Part shown: in pieces, positions 1 through 10,522 of the stretch | Position numbering within the stretch: the stretch's first letter is position 1 | Layout of the letters: each line of letters starts with the position of its first letter | Assembly: GCA_022575985.1 (NCBI GenBank) | Contig: JAKSXM010000231.1 | Coordinates: 6,574,501 to 6,638,500 of the forward strand | Length of the DNA stretch: 64,000 nucleotides | Direction: 5' to 3' | Source of the DNA: Anagrus nilaparvatae | Taxonomy: Eukaryota; Arthropoda; Insecta; Hymenoptera; Mymaridae | Position numbers and translations under genes: made by a program | Notes under the pieces: generated by a model | What the model saw: the letters and a program-made list of their open reading frames with translations, nothing else | What the model was told of the DNA's origin: nothing | Databases searched by the model: none

Positions 1-2
1 TT

Positions 3-270
3 GTCAAATTTTTGTCTATATCAGACAGATGCTGTATCTTTTGCAATTTAGGAGGAAAATATATGGCAGGTATTGATGTGGGTGTTTGGGTGAGCTCGTA
101 TGAGTTCTGATTAGGTTTTAAGTAACCTTGCTCTTGCCAAAATTTTAATCAATCACTAGCTTGTTTATGTAGTTTTTTTAAAAGAGTTTTCGTTCTTGTG
201 ACAACTTGATCAATTTCTCTGTTTGCTAATAAGGCTTCACAACTTCTTATGTATAAACTTTTGTTTAAAC
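3..270 (-). pseudogene. Unrecognised coding remnant, one stop
   Basis: On the minus strand this stretch reads as protein-like sequence (for example LANREIDQVVTRTKTLLKK and then LKFWQEQGYLKPNQNSYEL) in one frame across about 260 bases, interrupted by a single TGA. The amino-acid composition looks like a real protein rather than AT-rich noise, and the frame is open to the window edge. I do not recognise the family. It could be a retroelement piece or a host exon; the left part lies outside the window. The 140 bases that follow, up to the TAA repeat, show nothing I can name. Confidence 0.3.
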
Positions 271-410
271 ATATTGTAGAGTTACCTCTATTGTTGTAAG
301 GATGACATTCTTATTTCTTTTTAAAAATAAACAGCATTGATTTAATTTTTTGTCATAACTGTTGAGTAAAGGAGATTTATGTGTGTTGATATTCTTAGTC
401 ATATTGATAC

Positions 411-414
<4 letters not shown>

Positions 415-450
<36 letters not shown>
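415..450. repeat. (TAA)n microsatellite at LINE 5' junction
   Basis: Twelve or so tandem ATA/TAA triplets directly abut the truncated 5' end of the R1-like element. Similar TAA tracts lie at the 3' end of this element and at the 3' end of the neighbouring fragment, so the repeat is either the insertion target or a by-product of the poly(A) tails. Confidence 0.9.
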
Positions 451-452
451 TT

Positions 453-1202
453 TGGCGCAGGTATAGGAAAAGGAAGGAAGCCTTCCAGATTACCCCAGCG
501 GCGGGCAAATCCTACGAGGAAACGCTTCTCGATTTAAAGAGAAACGTTAATCTCGAAGAATCTGGCGCCAAGGTCCACCGCATTAGGAAAACTCAAAACG
601 GCAGCGTCCATATTGAGTTGGAGGCCATCGAGGACCGGCAAAAACTTGAAGAAGCGGTGAAGTCGGTCACGGGCCCTGAGTCGAATGTTCGTGACTTGAT
701 CCCGACACTAAAACTCGAAATTCGAGATTTGGATGGGGTCACAAAAGAACAGAAGATTCAGGCAGCTGTTGCCAAGGCCATAGGTGTCGAAAATGGAGAC
801 CTATTCCAGGTGTCCATTTTCAAAACCAAAGGCACAACAAGCCAGATGGCCGTGGTGGACCTTCTTGAGGCTGACGCTCTACGCCTGGCCAAAAAGGGCA
901 AAATCCAGATCGGCTGGGCATCGAGTAGAGTGCGCCTCCGTGCAGACGTGAGGCGCTGCTACAAATGTCTGGGCTATGGACATAGCCAATATGTCTGCAA
1001 AGGCCCAGACAGAAGTAAGGCGTGTTTAAAGTGTGGCGAAGATGGCCATAAGAGGTCGGAGTGCAGCAAGGTTAAGCCTGAGTGCTTCCTCTGCAAGACC
1101 AGAAATGATGAGTGCTCCACGGAGCACTATCCTGGAGAGGGAAACTACCCCAGTTATCGGGAGGCTCTGGCTGTGGCTAGAAGCAGGTGTCATCGGAAAT
1201 GA
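453..1202 (+). CDS. LINE ORF1 (gag-like, CCHC knuckles), 5' truncated
   Basis: Nucleic-acid-binding ORF1 protein that would coat the retrotransposon RNA. The frame is open from the 5' junction; no ATG initiates it here, and the in-frame TTG at 618 is not a credible start. The C-terminal third has CYKCLGYGHSQYVC (CX2CX4HX4C), a second knuckle CLKCGEDGHKRSEC and a third cysteine cluster starting CFLC, the typical R1-clade arrangement. It ends with TGA at 1200-1202, overlapping the ORF2 ATG at 1199 as ATGA. About 250 residues remain, so an N-terminal part is lost. Not recognised beyond family level. Confidence 0.85.
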   Translation, partial: WRRYRKRKEAFQITPAAGKSYEETLLDLKRNVNLEESGAKVHRIRKTQNGSVHIELEAIEDRQKLEEAVKSVTGPESNVRDLIPTLKLEIRDLDGVTKEQKIQAAVAKAIGVENGDLFQVSIFKTKGTTSQMAVVDLLEADALRLAKKGKIQIGWASSRVRLRADVRRCYKCLGYGHSQYVCKGPDRSKACLKCGEDGHKRSECSKVKPECFLCKTRNDECSTEHYPGEGNYPSYREALAVARSRCHRK

Positions 1203-4192
1203 TCAAGGTTCTCCAAGGGAACATGCGACACGCACGGGAAGCTGGTGCATTGTTGGATCAAATTGCTCGCGAAGAGGATGCAAATATCCTCTTACTAAGC
1301 GAGCAATATTACAACATGAACCACAAGTACTGGCTTTCCGATGATACTGGCTGCTGCGCCATATGGCTTCGAGGCAGAGCTCAAACGTCCCTTACGCAAC
1401 AAGGGAAAGGGAACTGCCACGTCTGGGCCAAGTGCGGGGAGACAACTTACATAAGTTGCTATCTCTCCCCAAACGACAACTCGGCAGAGCTGGCTACAAA
1501 GCTGGCCAGCATCGAGAGCACGGTCCGAACGGCGACTGGTGGTGTCATCCTTGGTGGAGACTTCAACGCCAGGGCTTTGGAATGGGGGATGCCAACGACT
1601 AACCCCAGGGGACGAATGGTGCTCGGAATGGCCACTAGGTGCAAACTAGTAGTCCAGAATAGAGGCATCAGGCCCACCTAAGAGAGGCCGGGTTGGGGTG
1701 TCTCTATCCCGGACATAACCTTCGCTACAGAAGCTGCGTCCGGGAGAATAGGCGACTGGAGGGTGATGGATGATCAATACAATGGTAGTGATCATCATTA
1801 CATCGCCTTCCGGGTATTGGAAGGAACCTCACAACGACCTCCGTACAGAAGGCGCCCCCTGGGTTGGAACGTCCCAAAAATGGACGAAGACAGATTCGAA
1901 GAGTATCTTCGAATCGAGTCAGCGTCCATCCCCGCTTGGCATGAAGGGGCCACAAGTCCCCATGAGGCTGAAATCTTAGTTAAGAAAGTAACGTCTCTAT
2001 TATGCGGGGCTTGTGATGCCTCGATGCCTCGCCGCAGGCCCTGGAAAGGGAGAAAGCCAGTGTACTGGTGGACTCCCGAAATAGCTGAGCTCCGGAAGGA
2101 ATGCCACAGGACACGACGAAAGGCGCAAAGAGCACGGGACAGACCTGAGGCCGCCGTGCTTTCTCAGGAACATAAAGACGCCAAACACCGGCTGGCCAAG
2201 GCCATCCGTCAAAGCAAGGCTCGATGTCTGCGTTCATTACGCGAAGATGTAAACAAGGACCCCTGGGGCCTAGGTTACAAAGTCGTAATGGGCAAGTTAA
2301 ACCGGGGGTCCGATAACATGATGGACGCGGCGTCGACTGAACGGATCGTCGGTGCTCTCTTCCCTGAAAGGCCCATCCGGGAAAACCCGGTTGAGGTGAT
2401 ACCCAGGGAGGAAGTGCCGCTGTTCAGCGAAGGCGAGATGGTCAAGGCCATAAAGGCCATGAAAAATGGCAAGGCGCCGGGGCCGGACGGGATATCAGCG
2501 GAAGTGCTCAAAAGAGCGGTCAAAGTAATCCCTGGTATCCTGTTAAGCATATTTAATTCATGCTTGCTGGCGGGAGTGTTTCCAAGGCAGTGGAAGGTGG
2601 CACGTCTCGTGCTCTTGAACAAGGGCAAGGGGGGAGCCCCGGACTCTCCATCATCTTACAGACCTTTGTGTATGTTAAATACCATTGGTAAGGTGATGGA
2701 GAGCATGCTCCGGGCAAGGCTTAGAAGGGCAATCGAGGAGGGCGTAGGTCTCTCCGAGGAGCAGCATGGCTTTCGTGAAGGGCGTTCCACGATAGACGCC
2801 ATCCGGCGTGTCGTGGATACCGTAGAGGCTGAGAGGGAAAAGCGGCCTGCAATTCGCAAGGACGTCCTTCTGGTAACGCTGGACGTCAAAAACGCTTTCA
2901 ACTCGGCCAGGTGGGATGACATGATCCGGTCCCTCGAGTACGATTTCCGGATACCCAGGTATCTGGGTAACGTACTAAAGGATTACCTGCGGGACCGGAG
3001 ACTGCTCTACGACACGCTGGATGAAAGGCGTGAAAGGGTTTTGAGTGCAGGCATCGCGCAAGGTTCGGTTCTCGGACCGGACCTATGGAATGCCTTTTAC
3101 GATGGCATGTTGCGCGTCCACCTCCCGGAAGGAGTTTCCCTGATCGGGTACGCCGACGACGTGGCCCTGACCATAACTGGCAGGGACATGGAAGTGACCC
3201 AGGAGAGGTTGAATCTAGTCATGAGACGGATCAACCTCTGGATGGGCGATCACGGGCTCCAGCTTGCGATCCCAAAAACGGAGATCGTACTGCTGACCCG
3301 TCGAAGGGTTCCAACCGACTTCGATGTAATTATCGACGACGGCGGAAACCCTCACACGATCCGAACCAGAACATCGGTGAAATACCTGGGAGTTCAGCTT
3401 GATAACAAGCTGACCTTCTGGGAGCAATTTCAGAGTTCGTGTGAAAAGGCAGCGTCGGTCGCATCCTCCCTGTCAAGGCTCATGGCCAACATTGGGGGAC
3501 CCAAACCAGAGAAGCGAAGGCTCCTGATGTCAGTCGTCAACTCTGTCCTGCTCTACGGATCAGAAGTCTGGGCGAAGACCACAGAAATGGCCAAGTACAG
3601 ACATAAAATATCGTCTGTACAGAGGCAAGCGGCAGTGAAGATCGCCTGCGGATACCACACGGTATCTCTAGAGGCGATCCAGGTTGTCGCTTCGGTGATA
3701 CCCATCGACCTGCTAGCGTTGGAGCGGAAATTCATCTACGAGAGCGTAGATGAGCGCGAAGTGGCTTCTACTCGCGCCCGCTTCAACTCTATGAAAGCAT
3801 GGAAGAAACGATGGAAAAAAAACCAAGAGAAAAATGCCCGATGGACGCGCAGACTGATCTCAGACCTGCAGGCATGGATGGGACGACAGCATGGGGAGGT
3901 GGATTTCTACCTTACCCAGTTCTTAACTGGACACGGGTATTTCCGTGTCATGTTGAAGCATTGGCATAAGGTGGCAACAAAGGAGTGCTTGCACGGTCCG
4001 GGCGTGGATGATACAGTAGAGCACACATTCTTCGAATGTGTGCGCTACGCGGAGGGGCGCACGCCCTTCCCGATTTGGAGGCCGGAGACGGTGGTCCCGG
4101 AAATGCTACGGAGTTCCAAAAACTGGAACAAAGTAGCAGAGTACGTAAGGACCACCTTGTTGGAGAAGAAGGAGGAGGGCTTTCAATCGTAG
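1199..4192 (+). pseudogene. LINE ORF2: endonuclease + reverse transcriptase, one stop
   Basis: ORF2 would nick the target and copy the element's RNA. It starts with ATG at 1199. The endonuclease domain runs to about 1830, with early QGNMRHAR, GGDFNARALEWG and a terminal GSDHHYI. It is broken by one in-frame TAA at 1679-1681; the same frame resumes at once (ERPGWG), so this is a single nonsense change. RT motifs follow: NGKAPGPDGISAEVLK, SYRPLCMLNTIGKVMES, LDVKNAFNSARWD, GIAQGSVLGPDLWN and the catalytic YADD in LIGYADDVAL. Near the C terminus ECLHGPG and HTFFEC resemble the R1-clade zinc motif, apparently with one cysteine missing. About 998 codons, a normal length. Apart from the stop the frame is intact, so decay is recent. 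Confidence 0.88.
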
Positions 4193-4476
4193 AGAGCTCT
4201 CCTGCCCCTAGGCAGGGGGGAAGGCAGCGGCCAGCTGCCTAGGCTGCGCGTCCCAAACTGAAGTTATACCTGAAAACGGAGTTCCGGTTTGGGACAAACA
4301 AGCGCGGGGGGTTTAAAGTGTGTTTATCCAGTAAGAATCTGGGGCGTAGCCGGCGACCGCAATCGCCGGTGGTCTCCCAGTTGTACACTTTGTACAACTG
4401 GGCGGTCATGGAAATTTGCGGGTCTTTAAGGCCCGCAAACACTCCATGGCTGATGCAAGATTCACATATTTCCCTT
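4193..4476 (+). other. LINE 3' UTR with three stem-loops
   Basis: Between the ORF2 stop and the poly(A) lie three clear hairpins: 4350-4369 (CCGGCGA pairing with TCGCCGG), 4376-4402 (11 perfect base pairs, CCCAGTTGTAC, loop ACTTT) and 4415-4438 (TTTGCGGG pairing with CCCGCAAA). In R1- and R2-type elements 3' UTR structure is what the reverse transcriptase recognises to prime on the target; that role here is inference. Confidence 0.7.
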
Positions 4477-4525
4477 AAAAAAAAAAAAAAAAATAATAAT
4501 AATAATAATAATATTTATAATATTA
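4477..4525 (+). repeat. Poly(A) tail followed by (TAA)n
   Basis: About 17 A residues end the first LINE copy, then several TAA units, then a few AT bases before the second, truncated LINE copy begins. Confidence 0.9.
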
Positions 4526-6078
4526 CGGAGCTCCGCAAGGAGTGCCACAGGACGCGACGAAGGGCGCAGAGAGTACGGGACAGACCCGAGGCTGCTGCAC
4601 TTTCCCAGGAACACAAAGATGCTAAACACCGGCTGGCCAAAGCTATCCGTCAAAGCAAGGCTCGATGCCTGCGATCATTACGCGAGGATGTAAACAAAGA
4701 CCCCTGGGGTCTAGGTTACAAAGTCGTAATGGGCAAGTTGAACCGGGGGTCTGACAACATGATGGACGCGGTGTCGACTGAACGAATCATCGGCGGTCTC
4801 TTCCCTGAGCGGCCCATCTGGGAAAACCCGGTAGAGGCGATACCCAGGGAGGAAGTGCTGCTATTCAGTGAGGACGAGATGGTCAAGGCCATCAAGGCCA
4901 TGAAAAATGGCAAGGCGACGGGGCTGGACGGGATATCAGCGGAAGTACTCAAACGAGTGGTCAAAATAATCCCTGGTATCCTGTTAAGCATGTTTAATGC
5001 ATGCTTGGTGGCGGGAGCGTTGGAAGGTGGCCCGTCTCGTGCTCTAGAACAAGGGTAAAGGTGGAGCCCCGGACTCTCCATCATCTTACAGACCCTTGTG
5101 CATGCTAAATACCATTGGAAAGGTGATGCTCTCCATGCTCCGGGCAAGGCTGAAAAGAGCCATCGAGGAGGGCGGGGTCTTTCCGAGAAGCAGCGTGGGT
5201 TTCGTGAAGGGCATTCTACGATAGACGCCATCTGACGTGTCGTGGATACCGTAGTGAATGAGAGGGAGAGGAATCATGCGATCCGCAAGGACGTCCTCCT
5301 GGTAATGCAGGACGTCAAAAACGCGTATAAATCTGCCAGGTGGGATGACATGATCCGGTCCCTCGAGCAGGAATTTCGGATACCCAGGTATCTAGGTAAC
5401 GTCCTGAAGGACTATCTACGGAACCGAAGACTGCTCTGTGATACGCTCGATGGCAGGCAGCAGAGAGTTATGAGCGCAGGAATTGCGAAAGGCTCGGTTC
5501 TCGGACCGGACCCGTGGAATGCCTTTTACGACGGTTTGTTGCGCGTTCACCTCCCGGAAGGAGTTTCCCTGATCGGGTACGCTGATGACGTGGCCCTGAG
5601 CATCACCAGCAGGGACATGCGAGTGACCCAGGAGAGGTTGAATCTAGTCATGGGACAGATCAACATCTGGATGGGCGAGCACGGGCTCCAGCTCGCGGTT
5701 CCAAAAACGGAGATCGTACTGCTGACCCGTCGAACAACAATTTCCACCGACATCGATGTAAATGTCGATGATGGTGGAAACCCTCACACGATCTGAGCTA
5801 AGACATCGGTTATGTACCTGGGAGTTCTGCTTGACAACAAGCTGAACTTCTGGGAACAATTTCAGAGGTCGAGTGAGAAGGCCGCGTAGGTCGCATCCTC
5901 CTTATCAAGGCTCATGGCCAACATAGGAATGCCCAAACCAGGGAAGCGAGGAAGCTGAGAACCGCCTGCGCGTGCCATATGGTATCCCTAGGGGCGATCC
6001 AGGTAGTAGCATCAGTCATACCCATCGACCTGCTAGCGTTGGAGCGGAAATACATTTATGACAGTGTAGAGGACCACG
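4526..6078 (+). pseudogene. Second R1-like ORF2 fragment, decayed
   Basis: This matches ORF2 of the first copy (about 2087-3760) but lacks the endonuclease, the C-terminal third and the 3' UTR. It holds stops and frameshifts, a small deletion at about 5018 (the segment GTTTCCAAGGCAGTG of copy 1 is lost), a roughly 110-base deletion near 5960 and substitutions in RT motifs. YADD is still readable at about 5578-5590. The right end stops abruptly within the coding region, followed by A-rich sequence and (TAA)n. Having both ends truncated yet finishing in A/TAA is unusual; internal priming on the transcript or a later deletion could explain it. Confidence 0.88.
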
Positions 6079-6104
6079 AAAAGAAAAAAAAAATAATAAT
6101 AATA
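6079..6104. repeat. A-rich tract with (TAA)n after LINE fragment
   Basis: A short A run followed by four TAA/ATA units, the third such tract in this LINE cluster. Confidence 0.8.
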
Positions 6105-6123
6105 GTGTCAAATACTATTGTAA

Positions 6124-7658
6124 CACAGGTGAAAATTTTAACGTATCCGAATACGTATCTAGATACTTATCTAGATAGAAAAAATTTTATATGCTAACGT
6201 CGGAAAATATTAATGAGAAATGAACTTATTTAAATTTCTTATTTCAAAATTGAACCCTCCGTGTGTCCTCTAAGACGATTTTATACCTTAAATACAAGTT
6301 AAATCGATCAGAGAGCACACGAAGGGTAAAAAGATAACGTAGGAAAAAAAATTGGCTAAGTAGGAAATATCAGTGAAATTCCTACACTGAAAAAAAATTC
6401 CACTTCTGGCTAGCGGAATTTTTTTTTCTTCGCAAACAATTTCAAATGACTTGAAACGTAAAGAAAATTTAAAAAAGAACATTTTTTCTTTTCTTTTTTC
6501 AAAAAAATTCTCAAATCTCATCTTACCGATATACGCCTATCCCAACTAAGCGGAAAAAACATTTTATTGTTAATTTTTTTTACGTTTCAAGTCATTTGCA
6601 ATCGTTTGACGAGATAAAAAATTCCGCTAGCTACAAGCGGAATTTCGCTTGCCAAAAGTATTACAGGTTAGTAAATTTATAAGTATTCAAATATTGTCTT
6701 CAGAAAAAAAAATTCTCCTTACCACAACAGGAAATATTCCGGAAATTCCGAAAATTCCGTTTGTAGCTAGCGGATTTTTTTTATCTCGTAAAACGATTTC
6801 AAATTACTTAAAACGTAAAGAAAATTAAAAAAAAAAAACGTTTTACACTTTTTTTAGGGTATATCTGTATCGGTATTCGGAAATTTTTTTTAAAAAAGTA
6901 GAAAAAATTGTTTCTTTAATTTTACAAAAACTCATTTGCAATCATTTGAAAAGAAAAAAAAATTCCGCTTTCCACCAGCAGAATTCCGTTTGGCATTATC
7001 GATTTTTCCGCATGCCACAAGCGGAATATGTCCGATTGCGGCAAGTGGTTTTTTTTTCAGTGTGGAACCTTGAATAAATGTTTTCTGTAACCCGCAGGTT
7101 TGGAAAAAATCAACCAATATGATCAAAACTGAGGTGCCGCATGAATGTGCTTTTTTGAAGACCACTCAATTTATTAGTATAACAGCATTTTATTATATTT
7201 AGAAAAAATTAATAAAAATGATTTTGAATCGCAACATGACATAAAATTGTATTACATTTGTTGGTTGTTTTTTCATTAATTTAATTGTACACCTTATTTG
7301 TTCAGATTTTTTGACATTTAAAAGTTATAATAATTAGAAAAAGTATTTTTAAATATTTTTAAAAAACTTGAAAATTAAGATACAAAATTTTAAAGAATTT
7401 AAAAAAAATTTGCAACTTAAAAAAAAAAGAAAAAAATAATAAAAGAAAAAAAAAAATTCAAGTCCCGAAAAAATTGAAAACCCTAGTCTTTTTTTATACT
7501 CTTTATTTTACACTCAATTTGAATTGAATGCAAAATGATTTGAATTGAATAGATTTGCAATAATTTGATTTTTTTTTTGAAATAGCTAGGTATCTGGATA
7601 CGTATTTAGATACGTATCTAGATACACGTATTGGGATACGTAAACATTTTCATCTGTG
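6124..7658. mobile_element. Non-autonomous TIR element with GTATCTAGATAC subterminal repeats
   Basis: The left end (CACAGGTGAAAATTTTAACG, then TATCCGAATACG and repeated GTATCTAGATAC) is matched in inverted orientation by the right end, which finishes CATCTGTG at 7651-7658. Inside, a block reading TTGAAACGTAAAGAAAATT beside CTAGCGGAATT occurs in alternating orientation near 6400-6480, 6570-6640, 6770-6830 and 6925-6975, so the interior is itself foldback. No ORF resembling a transposase is present. The target duplication is not clear from the flanks. Confidence 0.7.
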
Positions 7659-8433
7659 AATTTTTAAAATGTTTTATTCAAATATTGGTTTAAGGCGGGC
7701 AGGTCCTTTACATACAAGAGCAAAAACAGGGATTTTTGTTTAATTTTATTCGGTCAGAAATAATTAACTTAAACACTTGAAAATTTTTGCAAATGAAAGG
7801 AAATTTATTTAAAAATACAATTTTTATTTTTATTTTTTTTATTAAATTAAATATGGCGCTGAAAGTTGCTATTTTCGAAAAAAAAACGTCTTTTCAACTT
7901 GCGTGCAGTGTAGCTCAAAAACTACTCAACCAGTCAATACGAAAATTTATATAAATGTTACTGATAATATTTCTAAGAATATGAATGAAAGGGATTTTGA
8001 ATATTGGTTTCCAAAAATTTTTTTTTAACAAAAGAAAAAGAAAACTGAAAACTCAGTACTATTTTTTTTTACAGTTGAATAAACTTTTAGATTTTGAAAA
8101 AATAAAAATTCTGCTCCATTCATATAGAAAATGTATGATTAAAGAAATAAAATTTTTCAGTTTCGTGTGTTTAAGATGATCCTGGCAGCCGCTAGACTGC
8201 ATGCAAGCAAAAAAACCACGTTTTTTCACGGTGGATTTATTTATAGGAAACTAATCTTCAGGCGGTCCTGCTATGAATAAATTATTCTTTTATTTGAAAT
8301 AAGACAAAGAGGAGAGTGATTATCTTTTGTCCATTCAAAAAAAGTGCTCCGTTTTTTTTCACCCTGTTATCAAAATAGCATACTTACACTTATCAGATTC
8401 TAAAATTAAGATCTAATATCAATTATCTGCCTA
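7659..8433. other. AT-rich, nothing identified
   Basis: Low-complexity AT-rich DNA with A and T runs. Short open frames here have no protein-like composition. Confidence 0.5.
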
Positions 8434-8947
8434 TTAAAAAAAAAAAAAATAATAAAAAAAAATTTTTTAAAAACACGCTTTTATTTATGCGTTATCTAGT
8501 ATAGTTTTAGCGCACTAAAACGTAAAAAATAAATTTATAATGAGAGTATTTTTGATTTTTAATAAAGTTTTCTGATAATTAAAAATTTACCAAAAATTTA
8601 TTCCTTTTGCTCAAATATGAAAACTTTTATAGTACATACATATGTGATAATGAAAAAAATTAAAAGCGTGGGTGCCAAGCATGCAGAAAGAAAATTAAAA
8701 ACTGGCACCCACGCTTTTAATTTTTTTCATTATCACATATGTATGTACTATAAAAGTTTTCATATTTGAGCAAAAGGAATAAATTTTTGGTAAATTTTTA
8801 ATTATCAGAAAACTTTATTAAAAATCAAAAATACTCTCATTATAAATTTATTTTTTACGTTTTAGTGCGCTAAAACTATACTATAGATAACGCATAAATA
8901 AAAGCGTGTTTTAAAAAAATTTTTTTTTATTATTTTTTTTATTTTTT
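8434..8947. repeat. Near-perfect palindrome, ~244-bp arms
   Basis: The left arm (about 8434-8677, ending GGGTGCCA) and the right arm (8703-8947, beginning TGGCACCC) are almost exact reverse complements separated by only 25 bases. It would extrude as a long hairpin, or be transcribed into double-stranded RNA. It carries no ORF. It is probably a foldback element or the fused ends of one. Confidence 0.92.
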
Positions 8948-10130
8948 ACTTTTTAGTCTTCTTTTTCTATTATAATTATTATTACTATAATTATTATAGG
9001 ATTAGTGGAAATTATTTAAGGTGAAAAAGAAAAAGACTAAAAAAAATCTGCAATCAAAAAACAAAAAAAGTCACTTTTCTTGATGCAAAAATATATCAAA
9101 GTATGTAAAACGTTTATATGAAAAATATGAGTTTATCAAAAATATTTATTTCTATAATTCAATATTTTTTTTTTATAAAAATTTTAAAGGACATTAAAAT
9201 TTAATTCACACCTTTTTTATTTTATAGATATTCCTAGTATTTTTTTTTTTTTCTTTTATTAATCTCCTTCGCATAATTATTATTATGATGTGTATACATA
9301 TTTATGAAAATACTTATATATATGAAAAAAAAGTAAATAGTAAAAGCAATGCGTTAGAGAGAGATGAAAATATATAAAATTGTTATAAACAAATTTTTTT
9401 TTTTTATTATAAAATTGTCATCGTAGACAAAAATGAATCTGCAATCAGAAAACAAAAAAGTTGACCGGAAGTGCCCCAAAAATCAATTTATATTTATTAA
9501 CGCGACAGACAAGTCAAGTTAAATAAAAGCGTGTAATAATAAAAAATCACGTGAATACGACCATTAGAACCCGACTTGATAAAAAAAGTTTAATTAGCTC
9601 TAACCCCTTTGCAAAATATTTTTTTTTTTTAAATCCATCGGCCTTGCGTTGTGAAAGACTCAAAATACATGTGATTAAATTTTGGTTGAAAAATTCTCAT
9701 TTTTAGAGTAATTATAGCGATTTGAAATTGACCAAAAAAAAAAAATCTTTTTTTTTGTCACTTTTTTCACTGTTATTTTGCAATAAATCCTTTTCTAATC
9801 AATTTAAAATAACCAACTTTCGTATAGGGGTAGATAGAACTATTTTGAACTCATTTTTTTTTATTCGAACTTATTTCGACCATTTTTGTGGAAATTATAA
9901 TTAAAAGTTCAGAGGGTCGCATCTTTTTTTATCCGACAGTATGTATGCAATACATAGATGAAAATCGTGCCTTATAATTTTGTCAGGTCAAAAAACGAAA
10001 AGTTCCTAAAATTGTCTAATTTGTGGAGAAATTTTGTCCCCAAGTCATTCCGATGCCTCTAACATGCTTATACTGAAGGTATGTGTATCTGTATGTATGT
10101 TCGAGAAACTGTACAGAGCAAATTTTAAAC
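8948..10130. other. AT-rich spacer with a short inverted repeat
   Basis: TTTTTAGTCTTCTTTTTCTA near 8950 pairs imperfectly with AAAAAGAAAAAGACTAAAAA near 9020-9042. A short phrase (AATCTGCAATCA followed by AAACAAAAAAG) is repeated at about 9048 and 9430. No gene is seen. Confidence 0.5.
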
Positions 10131-10132
10131 AC

Positions 10133-10475
10133 AACTCGATGAAATAAAAAAAAAATTGGTACATAATTTTTTGTACAGTATCTAGTTATGCCTCCTCCAG
10201 TATGACTAAATTTCACCCATTTGTTGTCGAGCAATCACAAAAATACTGATTTCCGTTAACAAAAAAATTGACTAATAATAGTAAATATCTGGAACAACTC
10301 GATGAATCAAAAAAAAAATTGGTACAAAATTTGTTATTTGATGTCTAGATTTGCCTCCTCCAGTTTGGCTTAATTTCAATAAGTTGTTGTTGAGTTATCA
10401 CAAAAAAACTGATTTCAAATACCAAAAAAATTAACTAAAATAGTAATAAAATAGGAAATATCTGGAACAACTCAG
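10133..10475. repeat. Tandem dimer, ~166-bp unit
   Basis: Two adjacent diverged copies share ACTCGATGAA, AAAATTGGTACA, GCCTCCTCCAGT and a terminal ATCTGGAACAACTC. A 72-codon frame across unit one on the minus strand is not repeated in unit two. Confidence 0.75.
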
Positions 10476-10522
10476 TCAAACAAATTAAAATTAATTTATA
10501 TAATAATAAAAATGTTTCTTAC

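Larger units (their letters stand above)
451..4513 (+). mobile_element. R1-clade-like non-LTR retrotransposon, 5' truncated
   Basis: A two-ORF LINE: ORF1 with CCHC knuckles, ORF2 with an apurinic-type endonuclease, reverse transcriptase and a C-terminal His/Cys motif, a structured 3' UTR, then poly(A) and (TAA)n. ORF1 is open to the left junction without a start codon, so the 5' UTR and the ORF1 start are missing, as expected from incomplete reverse transcription. GC content and codon use are visibly higher than in the surrounding DNA. The ORF order, three-knuckle gag and RT motifs fit the R1/TRAS/SART/Waldo group; finer assignment needs a tree. No ribosomal DNA is seen on either side, so this is not a standard 28S R1 insertion. 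Confidence 0.9.

Noticed and set aside
451..4513. Canonical R1 insertion in 28S rDNA
   Set aside because: The flanks are TAA repeats and AT-rich DNA with no ribosomal sequence.
10016..10234. 72-codon minus-strand frame as the missing last exon of the DYNLT2B-like gene
   Set aside because: It lies in a tandem repeat unit and lacks the conserved family ending; the frame is not kept in the second unit.
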